64,000 nt of DNA from JAWOLE01 sp963815655 (GTDB lineage Bacteria > Acidobacteriota > Thermoanaerobaculia > UBA5066 > Gp7-AA6). Both the position numbers and the translations under genes were made by a program. The number at the start of each line of letters is the position of its first letter. Within the stretch, counting starts at the first letter, position 1. The notes beneath the pieces are model-generated. The model was not told the origin of the DNA and did not search any database. It worked only from the letters and a program-made list of their open reading frames with translations. Of the stretch, positions 1 to 8,988 are shown piece after piece. The stretch spans positions 4,092,001-4,156,000 of the forward strand of contig CAWFHK010000001.1 in the NCBI GenBank assembly GCA_963815655.1. The letters run 5' to 3'.

Positions 1-589
1 GTTCGGCGATCGAAGGGAAGTCCGCCGTCCCGATCGGCGCCGGCTCTCCCGTCCGGATGGCGTGGAAGAGGGCGTCCTGGATCTTGTGGCGGTCGTTGGT
101 GAAGTCCTGGCGCAGCTTCAGGTGCGAGTCGTATGAGACGACCGCGACGCGATCGGTGGGAAGCAGGTCCTCCAGAAAACGGCGCGCCTGGAGGCCCATG
201 CGCACGAGGCCGAGGAGCCTCGACCTTTCGAAGTCCGTCTGAAAGAAGAAGACGATCAGGCGGCCCGGCGCCGCGAGGGGGACGGGGCTTCCCGCCGGCG
301 CGGCGGAGAGCGCCTCTCCGACCGGCAGCTCCGGGAGCTCGGCCGGGATCCAGTCGACCGACTCGAGCTCGACGGACTTCCCATCCACGCGGACCCGGAA
401 GTCTGCCGGCCCCAGCTGCGCGATCGGATCGCCGTACCGGTCCGTGACGTAGGCGTCCACGACGACGCGCTCCACGCGCGCCTCCTCGCGGAAGCTCCCG
501 GGCCGCCCGGGCGTCGTTTGCGCCTGGAGAGACGCGGCCGACAAGCCCAGGCCGAGGATGGCGGCCGCCCGGCCGCGGGTGCGAATCAC
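1..589 (-). CDS. VWFA-related acidobacterial domain protein (partial, C-terminus beyond window)
   Basis: Reading the minus strand from a GTG at 589 gives a continuous frame to the left edge with a hydrophobic N-terminal leader ending near LSAASLQAQ, then a segment with VERVVVDAYVTDRYGDPI and a stretch RLIVFFFQTDFERSR followed by LLPTDRVAVVSYDSHLK. This layout (secretion leader, short beta domain, then a VWA-like fold with a degenerate metal site) matches the VWFA-related domain that is abundant in acidobacteria. It is probably secreted or periplasmic; substrate unknown. The gene is divergent from the kinase at 676. The start is not certain because no clear ribosome site precedes it. The C-terminus is outside the window. 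Confidence 0.75.
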   Translation of the reverse strand, partial: MIRTRGRAAAILGLGLSAASLQAQTTPGRPGSFREEARVERVVVDAYVTDRYGDPIAQLGPADFRVRVDGKSVELESVDWIPAELPELPVGEALSAAPAGSPVPLAAPGRLIVFFFQTDFERSRLLGLVRMGLQARRFLEDLLPTDRVAVVSYDSHLKLRQDFTNDRHKIQDALFHAIRTGEPAPIGTADFPSIAE

Positions 590-675
590 CGGGAAAGGGT
601 ACCGACGCCCGCCCGCTGACACAAGGACCCCGGGACGATTCCGGGCGCGGGGATAAAATTTCACGGGGAAACAGG

Positions 676-3108
676 ATGGCACTCTCGACCGGCGCGCGGC
701 TCGGTCCCTACGAGATCCTGGCGCCGCTTGGCGCGGGCGGGATGGGGGAGGTCTACCGGGCGAGCGACTCGCGGCTGTCGCGCGAGGTCGCCGTGAAGGT
801 CCTGCCCGCCCGGCTCTCGACGGACGCCGACCGGCTGCGGCGCTTCGAGCAGGAGGCGCGGGCGGCCTCGGCCCTCAACCACCCGAACATTCTCACGATC
901 CACGACATCGGCGTGCACGGGGGGGCGCCCTACATCGTCTCGGAGCTGCTCGAAGGGGAGACCGTGCGGGAGCGGCTCTCCGCGGGCGGGTTCTCCCCGC
1001 GAAAGGCCGTGGACTGCGCCACGCAGATCGCCCGGGGGCTCGCCGCGGCGCACGAGAAGGGGATCGTGCACCGGGACTTGAAGCCGGAGAACCTCTTCGT
1101 GACGGGGGACGGGCGCGTCAAGATCCTCGACTTCGGGCTGGCCAAGCTGACGCGGCCGGAGCCGGCCGGCGGTCCGGAGACGCAGGCGCCGACCCAGACC
1201 CGCGGCACGGAGCCGGGCGTCGTCCTGGGGACCGCCGGTTACATGTCGCCGGAGCAGGTGCGCGGCGAAGCCGTGGACCACCGCTCCGACATCTTCTCGC
1301 TCGGGGCCGTCCTCTACGAGATGCTGACGGGCGATCGGGCGTTCCGCGGGGGGTCGTCCATCGAGACGTTGAACGCGATCCTCAAGGAGGAGCCGGCCGG
1401 GGTCTCGCGCGCCGGCCGCGACGTCTCCCCCGCCCTGGAACGGATCGTCCGGCGCTGTCTCGAGAAGAGCCGGCAGGAGCGCTTCCAGTCGGTGCGCGAT
1501 CTCGCCTTCGCCTTGGAGGAGACGGCGGGCCATGTCCCTTCATCCGCGCCCGCGCCCGCGTCCGCGCGACCGGGACAACGCCCGGCGCCGCGGTGGTGGA
1601 TTCCGGCGGTCGCCCTCGCGGTTCTCCTGGCGGCGCTCCTGGCCGCGGACGTCGCGGGCGTCCGGACCCGGATCTTCGGCGGGGCCGCGCCCGTCCGCAT
1701 CCGGTCGCTTGCCGTGCTGCCTCTCCAGAATCTCTCCCGCGACCCGGAACAGGAGTATTTCGCCGATGGAATGACAGAGAGCCTGATCACGGACCTGGCG
1801 CAGATCCGTTCTCTTCGCGTGATCTCGCGGACCTCGGTGATGGGATACCGCTCGACGAAGAAGCCTCTGCCGCAGATCGGCCGCGAGTTGAACGTGGACG
1901 CCGTTCTCGAGGGGTCGGTCCAGAGAAGCGGCGGGCGCGTCCGCATCACGGCGCAGTTGATCGAGGCCTCGAGCGACCGGCACCTCTGGGCGAAGAGCTA
2001 CGAGCGCGACCTGCGGGACGTGCTGTCGCTGGAGAGCGAGGTCGCGCAGGCCGTCGCGGACGAGATCCAGGCGGCCCTGACTCCGGCGGAAAGGTCCCGG
2101 CTCTCCAGGACGCGTCCCGTAGACCCGGAGGTCCACGAGCTCGACCTGCGAGGCCGGTACTTCCTGAACAATGCCGCGAGCGAGCAGGACATCCGAAAGG
2201 CGATCGGCACCTTCCAGAAGGCGCTCGCGAGAGATCCGGGAGACGCTTCGGCCTACGCCGGGATCGCGGACGGCTACCTGGGGCTCTCGGATTACTACCT
2301 GCCTCCCCTGGAGACCATGCCCCAGGCCAGGGCCGCCGCGACGCGGGCGCTCGAGCTCGATGAGACGCTCGCGGATGCGCACGCCACGCTGGGGTTCCTG
2401 CACACCGCATTCGACTGGGACTGGCCGGCGGCGGAGAAGGAGCTGCGGCGCGCCCTGGAGCTCAATCCCAACCACGCCCAGGCTCATGACGCGTACGGCA
2501 ACTACCTGACCGTCGTGGGGCGGGGCGAGGAGGCGCTGGCGGAGATCCGGCGCGCCAGGGAGCTCGACCCGCTCTCTGTCGCGGTCAACCTCGACGCCGT
2601 CGTGGAGCTGTTCATGCTGAGGCGCTACGCCGACGCGGTCGAGCGGGCTCGGGTCCTTCTCGACATGGATCCGAACAATGGGAACGCGCACGCGATGCTC
2701 GCCATCGTCTATGTCCAGCTGGGGCGCCGCGCGGAGGCGGTCGCCGAAGCGGTGAAGGGAATCCGGGAAACCGACAGCCCTCTCAATATCGCCACGGCGG
2801 GGACCGCGCTCGCGGCGTCGGGAGAAGAGGCTGAGGCGCGCCGGGTGCTCCAGAACCTGAAGGAGATCGCCGCGAAGCGATACGCCTGCCCTTACGAGAT
2901 CGGCCTGATCCACGTCGGGCTGGGAGAAAAGGACGAAGGGTTCCGCTGGCTCGAGAAGGGGTACAACGAGCGCTCGATCTGCATGATGTACGCGAAGCAG
3001 GACCCGCGGATGATGCCGTTGCACGGCGATCCGCGTTACGAAGATCTGCTGCGGCGCCTCGCGTTTCCCGCGGCCGCGGGGACCGGAGCGCCGGCGGCCG
3101 GAGGCTGA
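676..3108 (+). CDS. Membrane Ser/Thr protein kinase with TolB-like and TPR domains
   Basis: An 810-residue protein. Residues 10-275 are a Hanks-type kinase: glycine loop around 19-24, ATP lysine K41, HRD at 132-134 with the catalytic Asp134, and DFG at 152-154. A proline/alanine linker leads to one membrane helix near 308-326. Outside this lies a TolB/FlgO-like domain (about 340-470, with SLAVLPLQNLS and FADGMTESLI) and then TPR repeats (about 485-790) with the usual A/G/Y spacing. The kinase should be cytoplasmic and the TPR part extracytoplasmic or surface-facing. This fusion is very common in acidobacteria. Its targets are unknown. It is followed after 46 bases by an unrelated secreted protein gene. 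Confidence 0.93.
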   Translation: MALSTGARLGPYEILAPLGAGGMGEVYRASDSRLSREVAVKVLPARLSTDADRLRRFEQEARAASALNHPNILTIHDIGVHGGAPYIVSELLEGETVRERLSAGGFSPRKAVDCATQIARGLAAAHEKGIVHRDLKPENLFVTGDGRVKILDFGLAKLTRPEPAGGPETQAPTQTRGTEPGVVLGTAGYMSPEQVRGEAVDHRSDIFSLGAVLYEMLTGDRAFRGGSSIETLNAILKEEPAGVSRAGRDVSPALERIVRRCLEKSRQERFQSVRDLAFALEETAGHVPSSAPAPASARPGQRPAPRWWIPAVALAVLLAALLAADVAGVRTRIFGGAAPVRIRSLAVLPLQNLSRDPEQEYFADGMTESLITDLAQIRSLRVISRTSVMGYRSTKKPLPQIGRELNVDAVLEGSVQRSGGRVRITAQLIEASSDRHLWAKSYERDLRDVLSLESEVAQAVADEIQAALTPAERSRLSRTRPVDPEVHELDLRGRYFLNNAASEQDIRKAIGTFQKALARDPGDASAYAGIADGYLGLSDYYLPPLETMPQARAAATRALELDETLADAHATLGFLHTAFDWDWPAAEKELRRALELNPNHAQAHDAYGNYLTVVGRGEEALAEIRRARELDPLSVAVNLDAVVELFMLRRYADAVERARVLLDMDPNNGNAHAMLAIVYVQLGRRAEAVAEAVKGIRETDSPLNIATAGTALAASGEEAEARRVLQNLKEIAAKRYACPYEIGLIHVGLGEKDEGFRWLEKGYNERSICMMYAKQDPRMMPLHGDPRYEDLLRRLAFPAAAGTGAPAAGG

Positions 3109-3154
3109 GGGCAGGGCGGGCCCCGGTAGAATCGGCCGGACGAGGGGGGAACAG

Positions 3155-3550
3155 ATGCGCAAAGCGACGCGATGGATCGGGATTCCGCTCGCGGCGGCGT
3201 GCCTGCTGGCCGGGACAGCCGCGGCGCAGACGGGGCCGCTCGACGGCAAGACGTTCGTCGGCACGACGACGGAGAAGGGAAAGACGAAGGGAGAAAAGGA
3301 CAGCTTCGTCTTCAGGGACGGCAAATTCCGCTCGACGGCGTGCGATTCCTACGGATTCACCGCGGCGGCCTACACGTTTGCCGTGAGCGACGTCTCGTCC
3401 ACCTTCGAAGCGGTTTCGGCGAGCCCCCGGGAAGGCACCATGAAGTGGAAAGGGACCGTCAAGGGAGACACGATCGAGGGAACGTCGGTCTGGACGAAGA
3501 AGGGACAGGCCGACATCACCTACACGTTCCAGGGCAGGCTCAAGAAGTAG
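3155..3550 (+). CDS. Small secreted protein of unknown function
   Basis: 131 residues with a clear signal peptide (MRKATRWIGIPLAAACLLAG, cleavage after AAA-Q near 25). The mature part is short, rich in beta-forming stretches (KTFVGTTTEKG, GTMKWKGTVKGDTIEG, ITYTFQG), suggesting a small beta-barrel or lipocalin-like sheet, but no family is recognised. A GGGGG-rich stretch just upstream of the ATG can act as ribosome site. It lies 46 bases after the kinase gene in the same direction and could be co-transcribed. Function unknown. Confidence 0.75.
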   Translation: MRKATRWIGIPLAAACLLAGTAAAQTGPLDGKTFVGTTTEKGKTKGEKDSFVFRDGKFRSTACDSYGFTAAAYTFAVSDVSSTFEAVSASPREGTMKWKGTVKGDTIEGTSVWTKKGQADITYTFQGRLKK

Positions 3551-3612
3551 CGCGCTCCTCCGGAAGGAGATCCGCGCTCCTCGGGCCTCCGCTCTGCTAC
3601 GCTTCGCCGCCG

Positions 3613-4116
3613 GTGAGCGAAGAGAGCGAAAATCCCGCGCCGTTCTCGGAGGCCTACGCGACGCTCGAGGCGCTCCGGGCCCTGGCCGCGGCGTGGAACG
3701 ACTCGCCACCGATGCGGCGGCTCGGCGCGCGCCTCGAGTTCGACCGCGTGGACCGCGTGCGCGCGGTCATCGATCCGGTCATGCCGTACCACCGCGGCGG
3801 CATGGGGACCGCCGCGGTCAACGGGCCGGTCCTGGCCGGCCTCTTCGATCTCGCGATCGGGACCGTGGGCTGGCTGACGCGCCCCGACTCGCGCTCGGCC
3901 ACGGTCACGCTGGCGATGACCTTCCTCCGGCCGACGCGCGGAGACCGCGTCGTCGTCGAGGCCCGGCTGCTGCGCGCCGGCACGAACCTGACCTTCGCGG
4001 CCGCCGAGGCCTTCGACGAGCGCGGCGAGGTCACCGCCCGATGCGAGGGCACCGTCGCCGTCGCCCGGGGGAAGTTCGAGTCGAACGACTTCTACGCCGC
4101 GATGCGCGGAACCTAG
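3613..4116 (+). CDS. Hotdog-fold thioesterase (PaaI/4HBT-like)
   Basis: 167 residues from a GTG at 3613. The sequence has the hotdog pattern: an entry segment with MPYHRGGMGTAAVNGPVLAGLFDLAIG, where the helix that carries the active site starts, followed by four beta strands (ATVTLAMTFLRPTRGDRVVVEARLL, LTFAAAEAFDERGEVTARCEGTVAV). Such proteins hydrolyse acyl-CoA thioesters in the cytoplasm. No ATG is available close to the conserved part, so the GTG is chosen. The gene is convergent with the M28 peptidase gene, with a heptamer repeat in the gap. Substrate cannot be told from sequence. Confidence 0.8.
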   Translation: MSEESENPAPFSEAYATLEALRALAAAWNDSPPMRRLGARLEFDRVDRVRAVIDPVMPYHRGGMGTAAVNGPVLAGLFDLAIGTVGWLTRPDSRSATVTLAMTFLRPTRGDRVVVEARLLRAGTNLTFAAAEAFDERGEVTARCEGTVAVARGKFESNDFYAAMRGT

Positions 4117-4121
4117 ACGGA

Positions 4122-4182
4122 GTTTCCAGTTTCAGGTTTCAAGATCGTGCTCCCTGGAACTTGAAACCTGAAACCTGGAACC
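4122..4182. repeat. Heptamer repeats in inverted arrangement between convergent genes
   Basis: The gap between the thioesterase and peptidase stops consists almost only of the heptamer CAGGTTT or its variants on the left and its complement (GAAACCT) on the right, separated by about 15 bases. The two halves can fold into a long imperfect hairpin. It may serve as a bidirectional transcription barrier. The same repeat family occurs at 47683, 57226 and 62904. Confidence 0.85.
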
Positions 4183-4185
4183 GGT

Positions 4186-6453
4186 CTAAGGCGCGCGCAG
4201 CACGGCGGCCGCCGCGCGCACGCGGGCGGCGAGGATCTCGATGGCCTCGGCGGTCTTCCGGACGGCCCCCTCGACGTCGGCGTACTGCTTCTCCTCGACC
4301 GCTTCGCGCACCGCGGGGAGCGTCTTGACGTCGTAGCCGGTGTAGAAGCCGGGCGCGTAGACGTAGTGCTTGAACCAGGGGCGGCGGGGGAGGCCCTCCT
4401 CCCGCGTCATCGCGCGTTCGGCGGAGCCCAGGAGCGCGTTGACCCGCGCGGCCCGGGCGCCGCCGGGGGCGCGCGGCGACGCGAGCGCCGATTCGTAGTC
4501 CTGCGCGGCGGCCGCGAGAGACGCCGACGCCTTCTCGAGCGGCGAGAGATCGAAGTCGGGAACGGCCGGCTCCTTCGCGGGGGGCGCGAAGGGCTGCCTC
4601 GGGTCGGCGACGGCCTCGGGGACACCCTCGTCGATCCGGCGGTTCTGCTCCTCGACCGATTCCCTCCGCTCCTTCGCCAGGTCGCGGATCTCCTTGACGT
4701 AGCGCCCGATCGTCTCGGAGAGACCGGTGAAGTCGAACGGGAGGATCTCCGCGTCGGCCAGCCGCATGACGATCGTCCCGGCCGTCAGCGCGAGAGCGCG
4801 CCCGTAGGAGAAGTCCGTGTCGGAGAAACGCGTGTACCAGGCGAAGTCGTCGTAGATCGAGTGGTAGACGCCGCCCCCTCCCTCGCCGCCGAAGCCGAGG
4901 TTCAGGGACGCGATCCCGAGGTGATCGACGAACGTGGTGTAGTCCGAGCCCGATCCGAGCGCGCGGAGGCGTAGGTTCGGCCGTTCGCGGGCGTCGCGCC
5001 GCTCCTCCGCGTTGCGGGCCTCCTCGATCCGCCGGAGCCGCAGTCTCCGGAGGATCGGGATCTTCTTTTCAGGATCTTCGATCTCCGAGGCGGCCTCATT
5101 GACGAGGGACTCGAGAGAATGCGATCCGCTGGCGTTGAAGAAGCCGCGCCCGTTCGAATCGCTGTTGACGTAGGCGACCGCCTTCTTCTGGAGCTCCACG
5201 GCGTGCGTCTCGGCCCACTCGGTCGAGCCGAGGAGCCCCGGCTCCTCCCCGTCCCAGGCGCAAAGCAGGACCGTGCGGCGGGGCCTCCACCCTTCCTTGA
5301 CGAGAGTTCCGAGGGCGCGCGCCTCCTCGAGGAGCGCGGACAGGCCGCTGACCGGGTCATTCGATCCGTTCACCCAGGCGTCGTGGTGATTGCCCCGGAT
5401 CACCCATTCGTCCGGGTCCGCCGATCCCGGGATCCTCGCGACGACGTCGCGCACCGGGGTGATCTTCCAGTCGAAGGAGACCTTGAGGTGGACCTTCGCC
5501 GGCCCCGGCCCGACGTGGTAGGTGAGGGGCAGCGCGCCGCGCCATTCCCGGGGCGCGACAGGCCCCGCGAGCGCGGCGAGGAGCGGCTGCGCGTCGCCGT
5601 AGGAAATCGGCAGGACCGGGATCTTCGTCAGGGTCTTCGCGTCCTTCAGGTCGAAGCGGGGGTCGGGATTTGTCGCGCCGACGCCGGGGGTCAGCGGGTC
5701 CCCCGCGTAGAGCGGACCGTCCGAGACGCTCCCGCGCTGCACGCCCTGCGGCGGCCGATACGGCCCCGCCGGGTAGACGTCCCCCTCGAAGTAGCCGTCG
5801 TCGCGCGGGTCGGAATAGATCAGGCAGCCGACGGCCCCGTGCTCGGCCGCCACCTTCGGCTTGATGCCCCGCCAGCTCTGGCCGTAGCGGGCGATGACGA
5901 TCTTGCCGCGCGGGTCCACGCCGAGGCGGGCGAGCCTCTCGTAGTCGGCGGGGATCCCGTAGTTGACGTAGAGGAGCGGGGCGGTCACGTCGCCGTCGAT
6001 CGAATAGACGTTGTAGGTGGGCAGTTGCGCGCCCGTCTGCGACGAGGTGGGATCGCCCGCCACCGGCGTCTCCGCGAGCGACGCGCGGAAGAGGGTCGGC
6101 TCGACCATCTCGAGGACGCGCTCCTTCGGGGTCGCGAAGAGGGGATAGAACGTCTCGATCGAAGCGTCGAGCCCGAACTCCCGGAACTTCGAGAGGATCC
6201 AGCGGGCGTTCTTTTCGTCGCCGGGGGAGCCGGTGTGGTGGGGCTCGGCCGAGAGGATCCGGTTCGATTCGCGGATGACGGAAGCCTGAGGCAGCGAGCG
6301 GAAGCGCCGTTCCCACCGCCGCTCCGCCTCGGCGTTTTCTCCGGAAAATCCGCGGAGGCCCGACGTCGGCGGGGAACCCTGCGGTTGCCCGAACCCCCCG
6401 GCGAGTGCCGGCAGCAGGAGCAGGAGGGCCGCGAACTTCGTTGGAAGAGTCAT
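4186..6453 (-). CDS. Secreted M28-family metallopeptidase (glutamate carboxypeptidase II-like)
   Basis: 755 residues. A signal peptide (TKFAALLLLLPALAGGFG) is followed by a PA domain insert (about 120-290) and an M28 zinc peptidase domain. The two-zinc site is visible: GNHHDAW (His and bridging Asp), WDGEEPGLLGS (catalytic Glu pair), YVNSDSN (Asp) and a late YHSIYDDF (His). The C-terminal helical domain resembles the dimerisation domain of glutamate carboxypeptidase II/PSMA, and the length fits that family. It should cleave acidic or other C-terminal residues from peptides outside the cytoplasm. It is a monocistronic gene convergent with the thioesterase gene. Confidence 0.92.
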   Translation of the reverse strand: MTLPTKFAALLLLLPALAGGFGQPQGSPPTSGLRGFSGENAEAERRWERRFRSLPQASVIRESNRILSAEPHHTGSPGDEKNARWILSKFREFGLDASIETFYPLFATPKERVLEMVEPTLFRASLAETPVAGDPTSSQTGAQLPTYNVYSIDGDVTAPLLYVNYGIPADYERLARLGVDPRGKIVIARYGQSWRGIKPKVAAEHGAVGCLIYSDPRDDGYFEGDVYPAGPYRPPQGVQRGSVSDGPLYAGDPLTPGVGATNPDPRFDLKDAKTLTKIPVLPISYGDAQPLLAALAGPVAPREWRGALPLTYHVGPGPAKVHLKVSFDWKITPVRDVVARIPGSADPDEWVIRGNHHDAWVNGSNDPVSGLSALLEEARALGTLVKEGWRPRRTVLLCAWDGEEPGLLGSTEWAETHAVELQKKAVAYVNSDSNGRGFFNASGSHSLESLVNEAASEIEDPEKKIPILRRLRLRRIEEARNAEERRDARERPNLRLRALGSGSDYTTFVDHLGIASLNLGFGGEGGGGVYHSIYDDFAWYTRFSDTDFSYGRALALTAGTIVMRLADAEILPFDFTGLSETIGRYVKEIRDLAKERRESVEEQNRRIDEGVPEAVADPRQPFAPPAKEPAVPDFDLSPLEKASASLAAAAQDYESALASPRAPGGARAARVNALLGSAERAMTREEGLPRRPWFKHYVYAPGFYTGYDVKTLPAVREAVEEKQYADVEGAVRKTAEAIEILAARVRAAAAVLRAP

Positions 6454-6635
6454 TGTCCGAGGATATCAATTGCCTCTCCGGGCCCGGTCGAATACAATTC
6501 CCGCGTTGACAAGAGAGCGGGCGCGACGGTTGCGCTCGTGAACGCTTCGGAGGTCGGTGTGCGCGACTTGACTCCGAACGCCAGGCTGGCCCGGCTCACC
6601 GGCTCGCGGGTCCGGCCGTCCCGAGAGTCGTCCCG

Positions 6636-6941
6636 ATGAGACTCGTCTGGTCGCAGCCCTCCGCTCCCAACGGGCGCCCCCGAAGCCTCCTGCTGCTTGC
6701 CATTGTCTGCATCTTCCTGGGAGGTGTGGTCTCCGGCCGCCCCGGAATCGTGGATGGCCCGAGACCCGTGCGCGCGGCCGCCGCGAGCCTGCTCCTGACC
6801 GGAGCGCTCCTCTTCGTCGTCGGCGGCGCGGGCCTGGCGCTTCAGAAGGGGCGCCGGTCCGGTCCCCGCCTCTCGCTGGCTCCGCCTGCGCCGTCCGATC
6901 CGCATCCTTTGTCTTCAGTACAGGAGGAGGAACAGCGGTGA
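6636..6941 (+). CDS. Small membrane protein of unknown function, two predicted helices
   Basis: 101 residues with two hydrophobic stretches (about 17-34 SLLLLAIVCIFLGGVVSG and 48-69 AASLLLTGALLFVVGGAGLA) and a basic, proline-rich tail. Its stop overlaps the GTG start of the next gene by four bases (GTGA), which strongly suggests translational coupling and that both are real. No family recognised. Confidence 0.6.
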   Translation: MRLVWSQPSAPNGRPRSLLLLAIVCIFLGGVVSGRPGIVDGPRPVRAAAASLLLTGALLFVVGGAGLALQKGRRSGPRLSLAPPAPSDPHPLSSVQEEEQR

Positions 6942-7159
6942 GCGAAGAGAACGTCGTGCGGTTCCACCCTTCCCCCCGGGCCGGGATGGCTCGGCGCGGC
7001 GCGCCGGACAAGTCCCAGTCGCCGCGTTTCGAGACCGTGGAAGTGGAGTGTCCTTACTGCGCCGCCGTACTCTGCCTGGAGGCCGGCGTCCTGTCGCTCG
7101 CGCCCGAGGTCCTCTGCGCCGGCTGCGACACGGCGATCACCCTCGCGATGAGGTGGTAG
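6938..7159 (+). CDS. Small zinc-ribbon protein of unknown function
   Basis: 73 residues starting with GTG. A good ribosome site (AGGAGG, about 9 bases upstream) inside the preceding gene supports the start. The C-terminal half holds CPYC and CAGC pairs about 27 residues apart, a single zinc ribbon. With the coupled two-helix membrane protein it forms a two-gene unit. Function unknown; a regulatory or metal-binding role for the membrane partner is only a guess. Confidence 0.65.
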   Translation: MSEENVVRFHPSPRAGMARRGAPDKSQSPRFETVEVECPYCAAVLCLEAGVLSLAPEVLCAGCDTAITLAMRW

Positions 7160-7286
7160 GGGGAAGGTGGTAGGTGGTAGGGACCGTAAGTCCACCTCCG
7201 GAACCTCCTCCTCTTACTTCACCGCGCGCCCACTGTCAGGTCGCTGACACCTGACACCTGACACCTGACACCTGTCACCTGCCACC
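7160..7286. repeat. Heptamer repeats (GGTAGGT and GACACCT families)
   Basis: Directly after the zinc-ribbon gene lie three units of a GGTAGGT-type heptamer. From about 7240 to 7286 follow at least six units of GACACCT or close variants. The last units run into the final codons of the convergent lipoprotein gene. This is the same kind of heptameric intergenic repeat seen across the window, here with two sequence families in one gap. Confidence 0.8.
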
Positions 7287-8705
7287 TGCGGCCGCGTCGA
7301 GCGGCCGCAGGTACGCCCAGCGGCGCGGCATGTCCCAGAAGATGTGGAACCGCAGAAGCACGTCGAAGCCGAGGCTTCCATCGTCGCCCCAGCCGGAATC
7401 GAAGTCGGCGGGCAGGACGGCGACGGGAGCTGGAGGAAGAGGAGCCGATCCCCAGCGCAGCTCCGCGGCCACCGAGCCGGGAGCGGCGAGCCTCATCCTG
7501 TGGGCGGAGTCGGGAGCCAGGAGCATTCCGGCGACGGCGCCGGTGCCGGCGCGCACCCGAAGCGTTCCGGACCCCTGGCGCACGATCGCCATCGGGCGAT
7601 TTCCGTCGTCGTCGAGCAGGCCGCGGAAGTAGCCGGCCGGCGGCGTCCAACGCGCGGGATCGTGAAACCGGATGCGCGCCGGGGCCGGTTCGATCTCGAC
7701 GACAGCCTCCCGGAAGAACACGCCGCCCGCCTCGGCGTCGGCGCCCTCCGGGATCTCGTCGGAGACCTGGATCCAGAGCGACGGGAAGGAGAGCGCTCCG
7801 ACTTCGAGCGGCCCGGCGCGCGCCAGGCGGCGTCCGAACACGTCCGGGAGCGCGGAGAGGCCGAGCTTCCGCGCGACGCCCGTCCGAAGGCGGAGGGGCC
7901 CATCGGCAGCGGCGTCGAGGGCGATCCGGAGCGGCGCCCCGGCCAGGCGCGCGTCGAATCCCCGGCCCCGGCCGATCACATCGAGGACGGCTTCGACGGA
8001 GGCCTCCGGCCAGCGCGCGGACCATCCGCCGACCTGCGCGTCCGCCAGGGAATCGGAGGGGAGCGCGATCGAGGAGATCTCTGCCTCGACCGGCGCGCCC
8101 GGACGCGAAACGTCGAGGAATCGCCTCGGGCCCTGGAACTCGAGGTGAAAGCGCGGCGAGCGCGCGGCGACGAGATCTCCCCGGGTGGAGAAGGTCAGGA
8201 GGAGCGGATGCCCGCCCCGCGGCGTGAGCTGGACGGAGACGGTCCGCGCGTCGGCCGGCCCGAGGGCGATCCGGGCGTTCTCCAGGTCGTCGAAGAGGTA
8301 AGCCCGCCGCCAGAAGTAGGAGCGGGTCAGCAGCTCGGAGAGCGTCGGCTCGGAGGTGACGCGCGTCACTCCGTCCTCGTCGGTCAGATAGGCCTTGCCC
8401 GCCTGGATGCCGCGCACGACCGAGCAGCCGGCCGAAGAGAGCATCTCCCGGTAGCTCGAGCCGTCCCATTCGATCCGTTCGGTTCCTTCCGCGGTCTCCC
8501 GCGCGGCTGGGGCCGACAGGTGGAGCCGGACAACCTGCGCGCCCGGGAGCGGCTTGACGCCGGCGCGGCGGCGGTGGTTCTCGAGGATCCTCCGGGCGAT
8601 CTGGAGGTCCGACCGTTGTCCGCACGCCGCCGCGGAAAGCGCCGCGAGCGCCAGGAGAGCCGCTAAAGGGATGTTCCGATAGCGGTTTAGCCCTCTCGTC
8701 TTCAT
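7275..8705 (-). CDS. Predicted lipoprotein of unknown function
   Basis: About 476 residues from the ATG at 8705, chosen over an ATG seven codons upstream because GGGAG lies six bases before it and because it puts the leader (PLAALLALAALSAAAC) at the N-terminus. The LSAAAC lipobox predicts a lipoprotein. The protein is mostly beta-rich. The middle part (LAGAPLRIALDAAADGPLRL... VARKLGLS) has the spacing of a retropepsin-like aspartyl protease half, but the catalytic D-T/S-G is absent, so protease activity is not claimed. Last codons overlap a heptamer repeat. Confidence 0.65.
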   Translation of the reverse strand: MKTRGLNRYRNIPLAALLALAALSAAACGQRSDLQIARRILENHRRRAGVKPLPGAQVVRLHLSAPAARETAEGTERIEWDGSSYREMLSSAGCSVVRGIQAGKAYLTDEDGVTRVTSEPTLSELLTRSYFWRRAYLFDDLENARIALGPADARTVSVQLTPRGGHPLLLTFSTRGDLVAARSPRFHLEFQGPRRFLDVSRPGAPVEAEISSIALPSDSLADAQVGGWSARWPEASVEAVLDVIGRGRGFDARLAGAPLRIALDAAADGPLRLRTGVARKLGLSALPDVFGRRLARAGPLEVGALSFPSLWIQVSDEIPEGADAEAGGVFFREAVVEIEPAPARIRFHDPARWTPPAGYFRGLLDDDGNRPMAIVRQGSGTLRVRAGTGAVAGMLLAPDSAHRMRLAAPGSVAAELRWGSAPLPPAPVAVLPADFDSGWGDDGSLGFDVLLRFHIFWDMPRRWAYLRPLDAAAGGR

Positions 8706-8900
8706 CGGCGGCTCCCGCGGGATCATGGGACCAGGGTCGCGGGCGCTACCTGGCCCCGCGGAGAATGCGCCCGCATCGCGACTCTGCCTCCTCGAACGCC
8801 GAGGATCTTATCCTTCGCGAGGGGCGGCCGGCCGGGCTCCGCGGGCTCCGCGCGACCGCGCCCCGCGCCGCAAAAAAAACTTTGCCGGACCGCTTTTATT

Positions 8901-8930
8901 TTGCTTGACGCTCCGCGCGGTGGATAGAAT
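8901..8930 (+). promoter_or_regulatory. Probable promoter of the HU gene
   Basis: TAGAAT at 8925-8930 is a good -10 element. A -35 could be TTGCTT at 8901-8906 (18-base spacer); the better TTGACG match at 8905 would leave only 14 bases. An A/T-rich stretch (TTTTATTTTG) lies just upstream, acting as a possible UP element. It sits about 60 bases before the HU start in an otherwise GC-rich gap. Confidence 0.5.
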
Positions 8931-8988
8931 AGCGACCCAAGTTTGAAGACGCCGGAAACGGCGATACCAAGAAGAAGGGGTAACGCAT

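Noticed and set aside
1540..3324. A 594-codon open frame opposite the kinase gene, and similar long frames opposite other genes
   Set aside because: High GC makes stop codons rare on the other strand; the frame is Arg/Pro/Gly-rich without domains and lies fully opposite a well supported gene.
7275..8705. Retropepsin-like aspartyl protease
   Set aside because: The spacing is suggestive but the catalytic D-T/S-G is missing, so only a lipoprotein of unknown function is called.
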